Shown here piece after piece: positions 56,594 through 64,000 of a DNA stretch of 64,000 bases. The translations under genes were made by a program, and so were the position numbers. Source of the DNA: Brachynemurus nebulosus. Its lineage: Eukaryota; Arthropoda; Insecta; Neuroptera; Myrmeleontidae. Every line of letters begins with the position of its first letter. Position 1 is the stretch's first letter. The stretch covers positions 868,001-932,000 of the forward strand of contig JAPWDM010000050.1 of the NCBI GenBank assembly GCA_035578155.1, read 5' to 3'. The notes under the pieces were generated by a model. It did not search any database. It saw only the letters and a program-made list of their open reading frames with translations, and was not told where the DNA came from.

Positions 56594-59535
56594 TAAGAAA
56601 GCACTATGGAGTTTGATTATGGTAGGATTATTATTGTAAATTAAATATGAGATATGATGATTAATATTAGATGATTCCCCCTCTCGCCAGGCTAGTTTCG
56701 AACTCACGACCTACCAGACAAGATTTGGATGACAGCAGGGTGCCCTGTAGTGCGCCAATAGTATTATAAATAAGACTGAATGGTCTAATGTTAAGTTCTG
56801 GGTCTCCTTAACCCTAATGAGTGATGTCCTCCCCTAACGACAAAATTAATGATGACGAAAGCCGGACATATTGCTTGCCATATTACCTCTCTAAGAGTTT
56901 AGGCTAAGTAAGACGAGTGTTGCCACTTCTTTTTGGACTTGAAAAAAAAAAAAACGGAGTCTTCGGTTTCATATCCGAATCCGGCCAGAGCAAAGATTTA
57001 CCTCACCAATATTAAAACAGATAAAGCCTCAATATAAAATAAGGATTAAAGATACTTAAGATGGAGAGGATTCTAATAAACCTATAATAAAACCATAATA
57101 GAATGAAAAAATTAGTGACTATTTACAGTAGTGACTTATTTAGGGGCGCAACAACCGAAGGAGGGGGGTGTCCAAAAAGTTCGACCCCCCCTAAAATTAC
57201 GTAATTTCTTTTCAATTTATTTTATTTATATTATTAAAAAGTAAAATTTTTAGTGCTTTACTGTAGTGATGTACCAAACTGTTCTTTTTACGGAACAGTT
57301 CCGAAGAGAACAGTTTGCAAAAGAGCAGGTTTTAAAAGAACAGTTTTATGTATACGCATACCTGTTCATTAAGCGAGAACTGTTCATGATACAAACAACA
57401 GTTTGTAGGATGACATCGTTCTAGTAATATGTATGTTCAACTAGGTATTTCATTTACAGTTTTATTGGTGCCTAAAAATAGTTTTTTTTTTTATATTTAC
57501 AAAAAATATAAAATTAACTCTTTGCACTTTTTAATAAACCACATTAGTATTTTTTTAAATAAAATATTTTTTGGACATATTTGGTTTTCAAACCACTTTT
57601 TTGGTCGTTTATTATTGTGTCCGGTTTTGGAAAAATTTATTCCGATGGAACTGAAGTTGCCAATATACAACTATTTTTTACCAAAACATTTAATTCTGGA
57701 TAATATATTTATTTCTACGATATCAAACATCGATTAATTTTTTGGTTTCACTAAAACTAACTAATTAAACTTGTTTCATTTTTTGTACGAACAGATGAAC
57801 AGGCTAAATCGCGGAACTGTTCATTTACGGAACAGTTCCAACAAAAGAACAGTTTCAAAAGAACAGTTCTGTTCTTTTTGGCACATCACTACTTTACTGA
57901 TATTTTTTATTTGAAAACCGAGTATACCGAAAATCGAATTTTCAGATACGACCATTTTGCGATAACATTTTCCAGTGTTATCGGAGAACTGCGTTATTAA
58001 AAAACTAGGATTATTTAAATTTTTGTTGGAACCCCCTCCCCCCTACACATATGTAGTTGTTGCGCCCCTGGACGTAATTCATAAAACCTATAAATTACCT
58101 TTAAATCACATTTTCCCTCCAACTGTTCAGGAGCAGCGTAAAGATGTGTACCAAGTGCAACATTGGTATGTGATTTTTCTAACGGGCAAGCTAATCCAAA
58201 ATCGCCTAGTTGTACTGAAATCGAATTGCCTTCGGTGCTGATGAATACGTTGCTTGGTTTGATGTCGTGATGGACGATGCCCTTTGAATGGATATAATTC
58301 AAACCGCACACTAATTGTTTAAATATTTCCCGAACTGTTGACATTCGTTCTTTAGCCACCAATTGTCGATTTTGTCGCTCCAATTTATTTCGCTCTTCTA
58401 GCCATTGTTTTAGCGTTTGTTGACAGAGTGCCATTTGAATGTATAACATGACCCATTCAGTGTCAGATTTTGTACAATGGATGGTGCTAATATCGTCATT
58501 TTCAATGCAACATAGTTGATTAAAATTTTCGTCCGATTTTTCGGATTTTTCTTGTGTTGAATTTTCTTCGTCTGAATTTTTTTCATTTTCACTATCTACA
58601 AATTCAATTTCGAAATCGGAACTGTCGTCTTTTTGTGTTGATTTTGTTTTATTTTTGCAACTAGTTTTCGTCAAATTGACGTCATCAGAGTCACTAAATA
58701 TTGACAGTGATTCGGCGGGTGGTTGGCTAATCGCCTTTTTACGATTATTGTTTATAAGTGGTTCTAGCCAAGCGGCTTTGTATTGAACCACATTTGGATG
58801 GTTGAGAATTGCGAATGTTTTCACTTCTTTCAAATGGGTCATGATTGCGTTAACGGTGCCCGCACAAATACAAATTTTCTTTACGGCGTACTCAGAGCCA
58901 TCTAGACGATTTCGCGCCTTGTACACTCGACCGAATCCACCGCCACCAAGAAACGCCAACTCAATGAATTCCTTATTGTATCGTGAATCCAATGTAATGT
59001 CGTTCGAGGGGACCGGATACGGAATGGTTTTCGGTATGTCACAGTGTTTAGCAACGCCAACAAGTTGATAGAGTGCTCGCTGATATTGACTTCGCATCAC
59101 TTCAAACTCCTCCATTGAATAACTCTCGTCAATCAATTTCATCTCGTACAGTTTCTGACAAATGACGTTGTACAATTTGGTGGCTTTGATCGAGTCCGGT
59201 TCCAATAACGAGCACAACTGTTGCACTAACGATTCCACAAGCAGACTAATTGGAGTTGAGGCTTTCGCTTTTAGCAGATCGATTATGTTGATACTTCGAA
59301 TAATTTCTGTACTGGACTCATCCATGTTATCCTTGATCGTTTGTCCTACGTCATTTTCATCGCCTTTCGTTTGAAAAGATAAAAAAAATTTAAATTAGTA
59401 TTGTTTGATCATGCAAAAGTAGTGTGGATAGTGTAATGTTTTTTTTTTTTTACCTATGTCAAAAGTTGTTATTGTAGACAAAGATGACCAAGGATGATCT
59501 GATATTAGCTGTTGCATTCTATCCATTTTGAACAT
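54753..59535 (-). CDS. EIF2AK1: eIF2alpha kinase, heme-regulated-inhibitor (EIF2AK1) type, three coding exons
   Basis: Exons 59535-59454, 59363-58099 and 55082-54753 join in phase to 558 residues. HRI-type kinases phosphorylate eIF2alpha under heme deficiency or mitochondrial/oxidative stress to damp translation. The N-terminal region (about 68-140, ISLLVESLVQQLCSLLEPDS) matches the HRI head. The kinase domain has the Gly loop GGGGFGRVYK (about 167-176), the VKK lysine (about 189), a long acidic insert (about 230-320) typical of eIF2alpha kinases, VHHDIKPSN (about 391-399), DFG (about 415-417) and APE (about 438-440), then SDIFSLGIILLELIE. The C-terminus is a coiled coil (LQQQLKDKDAEIARLKALLQ) as in HRI rather than PERK or GCN2. 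The catalytic-loop HRD reads HHD. Two in-frame ATGs (59535, 59526) could start the protein. Intron 2 (3 kb) is dense with elements. Confidence 0.94.
55166..56001. mobile_element. Long-TIR element around family B copy B2
   Basis: Ends TTGGCGACGCAAA and inner blocks GCGCCTCTG, AAATTAGAA and TATCAAGTAAAAATA are mirrored at the right end (about 68-bp terminal repeats). The interior 55315-55935 is the uninterrupted family B copy. No clear duplication. In kinase-gene intron 2. Confidence 0.7.
56063..56504 (-). repeat. Dispersed repeat, inverted partner of 635-1115
   Basis: Reverse complement of 635-1115 over its full length; ends against the (TA)n tract at 56503. Lies in kinase-gene intron 2. Confidence 0.7.
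56503..56587. repeat. (TA)n microsatellite, about 85 bp
   Basis: Uninterrupted TA run; reverse frame across it is an artefact. Confidence 0.97.
56680..56760 (-). repeat. tRNA-like SINE fragment
   Basis: On the minus strand, GTGAGTTCGAAACTAGCC contains a B-box-like GAGTTCGAAAC, preceded by GCACTACAGGGCACCCTGC at roughly the D-arm/anticodon position. No good A box or cloverleaf, so only a SINE or tRNA relic is suggested. Confidence 0.35.
57141..58070. mobile_element. hAT-like element adjacent to kinase exon 2
   Basis: Tips TAGGGGCGCAACAAC and, in reverse, CAGGGGCGCAACAAC. GACTTATT (57133-57140) and GACGTAAT (58071-58078) match at 6 of 8. The right end is only 28 bp inside the intron from the donor of kinase exon 2. 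A younger hAT-like element (57264-57891) is inserted near its left end. Confidence 0.8.
57264..57891. mobile_element. hAT-like non-autonomous element, perfect 8-bp TSD
   Basis: CTTTACTG at 57256-57263 and 57892-57899. Tips TAGTGATGTACCAAA and, in reverse, TAGTGATGTGCCAAA. GGAACAGTTC/GAACTGTTC motifs, partly palindromic, repeat many times in both subterminal regions. Nested in 57141-58070. Confidence 0.92.
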
Positions 59536-59955
59536 TATATATGTTATATATTGTTGGGAAAACTGGCCCGCGTGTTTAGATGTTATTTTACCTAATTTAT
59601 TTTGATCATAATGATTTTAATAAAATTGTTAAATGAATTTTCAATTCAGGTGAACTTTCTCCACACGTTTGAGCATGTTTGAAAATGATGTCAAACCATA
59701 TCAAATATTCAAATGCTTACATCATAATTACTGAATGATTATTTACAAAAAATAAGAGTGTCAAAACCAAAATTAAAAAATTAAAATTTTATTGTAAATT
59801 ATTTCTGATTTAGTTAATAAATATTATTTAAAAATACTACGACTGTAAGATTTAGAAAGTAATTTGACAACACTGTCATTTTTACTATTACTTGTTTTGA
59901 TTGTTGTGGATAGTTTCTCTATGATCATTCGTCAGTCCTTCCACAGAGTAAGGGG
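59536..59955. promoter_or_regulatory. Upstream region of the eIF2alpha kinase gene
   Basis: 420 bp between the first start codon and the next mobile element. It presumably contains the kinase promoter, but I see no defined motif. Confidence 0.3.
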
Positions 59956-59963
59956 AGTAAGGC

Positions 59964-60752
59964 TAGAGATGTAAAATTACCGGTAATTTTGAAAATTGCG
60001 TTACCACTGGTAATATTACGGTAATTTTCGGTAAAATTCGGTAATATTGGTATATTCGTATTTTAAATGAATTAGATGTAGGTACATTAATTTGATTTTT
60101 TAGTTTTTTCTTCTTTTTTTGTTAATAAAACGGGAGGGATGTGTATCAGTTAAGTAATTTTCTTTAATTTTTGATTATTTTTGTAAAACTCATCAAAAAT
60201 AAATTGTACAATTTTAAACAAAAAAATGGCCGCTACAGAGTAAAAACAGTATACTATACAATGACGTCACAATTTGAAGAAAGAAAGTAAATCAAAGTGG
60301 GTATTTATTATAATTCTGGTCGATTATCATTATTATTATTGTGTATTCAAGCTAACAGAAATATTGAAAATAAAATACAATTTAAATTCATCAATGAAAA
60401 TTATTAATACCGACATGTTTGTTTATAAATTGCAACTTCATTTTGAAATAATGGCACATTTTCAATAATTTGAATCGTTGTTTAATTTACATTAAATAAT
60501 AAGAGTAAATTAAATAAAATAAATGTAAGAATCATAAAAATCGTAACACAATATGCTAGGGAGCAAAACACGAAATGCTGTTTTTACCGCTTTTCCACTA
60601 TCTTATTCACAAATATGTCTGTAATTAATATTTCAGATAATAGATGTCATAAAGATCAAAATTACCTGTGGTAATTTTTGTCGGGTAAATTACCAAAATT
60701 ACCGTCGGGTAAATTACGGTAATTTGGTAATATTACCAGACTCACATCACTA
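59964..60752. mobile_element. hAT-like non-autonomous element, perfect 8-bp TSD
   Basis: AGTAAGGC at 59956-59963 and 60753-60760. Tips TAGAGATGTAAAATTACCGG and, in reverse, TTAGTGATGTGAGTCTGG (one base offset). Repeated GGTAATTT/AAATTACC motifs fill both subterminal regions. About 0.4 kb upstream of the kinase start. Confidence 0.9.
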
Positions 60753-60827
60753 AGTAAGGCACACACAACATATCTGTCTCTATACTACTGGAACCAGTGC
60801 AACCAGTAAGAGATAGAAAATCTGTTA

Positions 60828-60993
60828 AGCAGTCTCCACATTCTCGCCGAGGTTGGACGAAACGAGAATGTAGAGGGTCATTTTGTTGTATCTCGCGGTT
60901 GGTGTTTTAATGCTATTCATATGGCTGAACTAACCTCAGCGAGGGACTCGACAAGGAACCTCGTCCAACCTCGGCGAGAATGTGGAGACTGCT
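60828..60993. mobile_element. PIF/Harbinger-like miniature element, 33-bp perfect TIR
   Basis: TTA at 60825-60827 and 60994-60996. Both ends read AGCAGTCTCCACATTCTCGC followed by CGAGGTTGGACGA in opposite orientation, without a mismatch. 166 bp, hairpin-forming. Confidence 0.87.
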
Positions 60994-61279
60994 TTATATA
61001 CGTGCACGGTGTTTACTTTGTATTGGCGCACTAAACTGTGTATGTGTTCGTAATCTAAGATAGTGGTGGCCGTCGCTATGTGTGAGGATGTAACAATGTC
61101 AACACAACCAACATAACAATCCAATCCATTGTCTTCTGACTGACTATACTCAGTGAGTGTCACTGAGCGAGTGACTACTTAGTAGCCTTAGGTACACAAA
61201 AATGCACACTGCAGATTTCATGATAGAGATAGTTGTTGTGTCTCCATTACTCCGTGGTCTCGTCCATAGATAAACATAA

Positions 61280-61640
61280 AGTACACCAGCATAGAACACT
61301 AGAAGCCAACTAATATAAAAAAAGTGTAATTCGCTTGGAGTCATTTGTATACCAGTCATAGCTTAAGGCAGGTAGTCAGTCAGTGTTCGTCGCCGAACAC
61401 ACACTGCATTGTGTTAACAATGAACACCATTGTTACTTAAATTGGACAGCTTGGTCTGTCCCATAATACGTGTGTTGTGGTGGTATGTGTGAGTACGCAC
61501 ACAAAGGCAAACAACAAACTAACACAATTGCAAGCGGTGTGTACCTACACGACATGGTGGGAGAGATTTTACGTCACAAACTCATTACAAGTGGAACAGA
61601 GACATAGACCACCTAGTTTGTCCCCTTGTACACCAGTATT
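61280..61640. repeat. P-MITE-related repeat
   Basis: AAGTGTAATTCGC, TCATAGCTTAAGG, ACACACTGCATTGTGTTAAC and GTGTGTACCTACACGACAT correspond in order to strings in 38850-38960 and 40600-40760. No P-type tips found; the full limits (perhaps about 61000-62060) are uncertain. Confidence 0.55.
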
Positions 61641-62155
61641 TTATTTCTGGAAGATAGCTAACTTCAATACATTTTTTTGGCATGACCAGTGAATAGAGAC
61701 GGATATAGAACTTCAATCCTGTGTTAAAATTATGGACAGTATTAGAGCACCCCAAACCGCGATGTTGGCGCCCCATCTACAGATGGCAGTGCTATGCAGG
61801 CAAGCAGTACGCACTGTTATGTCTTGATAATTGTACTTTTGAAACAAGAAATTTGTTTATGGAAGAAAAATGGAAATATACGTTCCCTACCTCTTCCTGT
61901 TAAACTGAACCTCCGCCTGACAACTTAAAAACGTTTGGACCTCAATCGTTCTGCCATCTAACAGAAACAAAATCGACTAAAATTTTCGTCCACATTGGCC
62001 CATAAGAATTAAACTTCTATTATACGTCTCTCTTCACTGACATGACACTGTGTTACACTGTGTCACACTGTGTCTACTTTTTCCACTAATGGAACATCAA
62101 CTTTTATTGTGTTACTGCAGAGGGCAGCATAGACAAAATTACTAGATTTCAAAAA

Positions 62156-62310
62156 AAAAATAGATTCAATCTGCTTTTTGAGATTCCCAATTACATGTAT
62201 AATTTAATTAAAAGCAGATAAAAGGTTAGTTTTGCAATAAAATTTAAAAAAATTAGTTTTTTGTGAAAAAAGAAAGTACAAAAATCACGAAAATTTGGTT
62301 GGCATTACTT
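62156..62310 (-). repeat. Dispersed repeat, inverted partner of 2840-3035
   Basis: AGATTCAATCTGCT, AAAGGTTAGTTTTGCAATAA, TTTTTGTGAAAAAAGAAAGT and TTGGTTGGCATTAC mirror the 2840-3035 repeat. Confidence 0.65.
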
Positions 62311-62328
62311 TTCCCTTAAATGCACGTA

Positions 62329-63167
62329 AGGCCCGCCACACACGTATAGTTTCAACTGACAGTTTGAACTGAATAGTTCAACTATACAGTTTAAATTCTA
62401 CGTGTGTGGGTATTTCAGTCTCAGTTCAACGCAACTGTACAGTTAAACTGAGACGATTGAAATTTCAATTTTTTAAACTGAAAAGTTCAACTGATTGTTG
62501 CGTGTGTGGGGGTTCAACTATACAGTTCTCAGTTCAATTTGTGTCAGAAGCACAGACCAATAAACACTATTATTATTATACTACTAGACAAAGCGTAAAG
62601 CCAGTTTGTAGGCATTTTTCTTGTAGCAGGTAACGGGGTGAGAAAGGTGACATTTAAGGAATATAATATATTGTCCACTTTTCCGCAAATGGAACTATAA
62701 TTAAAACCAATACCACTCTTTTTCTTTCAAAATTTTGCAGTTTTTTCTCAAGAAAGTAAAATTTTATTATCAATATTATATTTTGACAACAATTATTTGA
62801 AAACGTTACTACAAATACCACAGGTTATCGCATTGATTACTACATTACAGAATACTATTAAGTCGTATACTGGCCGTATCTGGCTGCTTCATTTATAAAT
62901 TGATAGAGTGAGTCTATAGGATATACAGAATATGTTCTTTGGTCTGTGGTCAGGAGCAAGTGCGTTTGATTTTTTTTTTTTTAACAATATGATTTCCGCG
63001 GAATTAAAGATGTTGCTAGATGAAATTGTCCTGCTGTTTCCAATCCATTGTAAAAACTGAAGAATTGAACTGTACGTGTGTGTGCTTCTACAGTGTACAG
63101 TTTCACCTGACAGTTTAAACTGTTCAGTTCAAACTGTCAGTTGAAACTGTACGTGTGTGGCGGGCCT
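62329..63167. mobile_element. TA-flanked element with 45-bp near-perfect TIR
   Basis: TA at 62327-62328 and 63168-63169 (palindromic with the tips, so the superfamily is not certain). Ends AGGCCCGCCACACACGTATA and, in reverse, AGGCCCGCCACACACGTACA, both continuing GTTTCAACTGACAGTTTGAA. Inside are many further CAGTTTAAACTG and AGTTGAAC motifs. 839 bp, no coding capacity. Confidence 0.85.
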
Positions 63168-63484
63168 TACACAGTGCCGTTTGTGTTTGCTAATGGAACA
63201 CGATCTCTATACTTACCATGGCACTGAGAACGGGGGGCAGCATATACAGCGTCTTTCAAAAAGTTCGCACCATATGGGAAATTTTTTTACTATTGATATT
63301 TTGAAAAATATTTTAATGGGATTAGTTGGTGCATCGGTTGGAATGAAAAAGTAACTAAACACGCTTCATCTTCCACTTACTATTTGTCGGGAAACCGGAA
63401 ATTTCAAATTTGTGAAATACGAAAAATGGTAATAATTTCAAAGTTATTGGTCACTTTTTCATGAAATTTTGGCATCGTATCAAA

Positions 63485-64000
63485 TATGAAGATTAGACAA
63501 GGAGTCGAAACTCAGTGTATTCAAAAAAATGTTCAAATCAAAAATGGCACTCGTGTTCGTACGATACGAAAGCGGTACAGTACTTATTCTCAAATAGAAC
63601 ACTCTCAAATGGAAACGCGAGCTTCTATATTATCTTTGTTAGCTTTTGAATAGAATCTTCTGGAATCTTTTTCAATGTTCAACTCAGTTATAAAGTGGGT
63701 TTTTCGATCGTTTTTAAAATAAACTTAACAATTTTTATTTTGCATCGCATCATTTATATTGTATATTATATAATTCGCTGACGTCACTATGTAAAATCGG
63801 AGTCAGTACCATTGGATATTCGCCGTATAAAGTAATTTAAACTATAAGAGTTTATTTCATACATATGTAATTTCTATGTATTTCCTTATTATTAAATATC
63901 ATCAACCGACATTGGTGATTCTCAAATGGAAACACTCACTTCCCCAGTCCCGACGTGTTTCCATTTGAGAATAAGTACTGTAGTTACATTCTGTTTTATC
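63485..64000 (+). mobile_element. Family A element, copy A4, cut by window end
   Basis: Begins with the family tip TATGAAGATTAGACAAGG and carries TACAGTACTTATTCTCAAAT and its inverse near 63955-63985, in the same orientation as A1. The right end is outside the window. Confidence 0.85.

Overview
The window is AT-rich, intron-containing animal DNA, most probably from an insect. It carries six conserved protein-coding genes with normal GT-AG introns, a P-type (THAP) transposon, hAT, piggyBac-like and Tc1/mariner/pogo-like miniature elements, and long (TA)n tracts. A heme-regulated-type eIF2alpha kinase argues against Drosophila-like Diptera, but I cannot name the order or species from sequence alone.

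Gene layout: FBXW5-type F-box/WD protein (+, 6954-17223); CABLES-type cyclin-box protein (-, 22372-28734), tail-to-tail with it; a decayed P-element transposase (-, 33757-38122); V-ATPase subunit d (+, 39645-43319); tRNA-His guanylyltransferase THG1 (-, 45168-47231); adenosylhomocysteinase (+, 47630-50960), head-to-head with THG1 across about 400 bp; and an HRI-type eIF2alpha kinase (-, 54753-59535). For all six cellular genes I rebuilt every coding exon, the phases join, and the protein lengths agree with the families (629, 551, 349, 302, 431 and 558 residues). The genes are ordinary housekeeping or regulatory genes and do not form a pathway; THG1/AHCY is the only pair that looks co-organised.

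Most other DNA is transposon-derived and nested. Nearly every long intron and intergenic space resolves into elements bounded by terminal inverted repeats (TIRs), many with exact target-site duplications (TSDs). Seven hAT-like elements have perfect 8-bp or 7-of-8 TSDs; six TTAA-flanked piggyBac-like elements were found, most with a palindrome just inside one end; about nine have TA TSDs; two have TAA/TTA TSDs. Two nests stand out. In CABLES intron 5 an 8-bp-TSD element (family A) sits in D, in E, in B, in an outer TIR pair. At 33032-38748 another copy of A was split by a 4.87-kb P element (perfect 8-bp TSD) and by a 164-bp TAA-type element, and is abutted by a P-derived miniature element. An intact sister copy at 23517-24175 supplies the empty site for both insertions.

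Gene-free stretches of unassigned AT-rich sequence remain at about 1-634, 1126-2184, 3290-4016, 20420-21880, 28735-33023, 44467-45079 and 59536-59955. I saw no rRNA, CRISPR, intact tRNA or viral gene.
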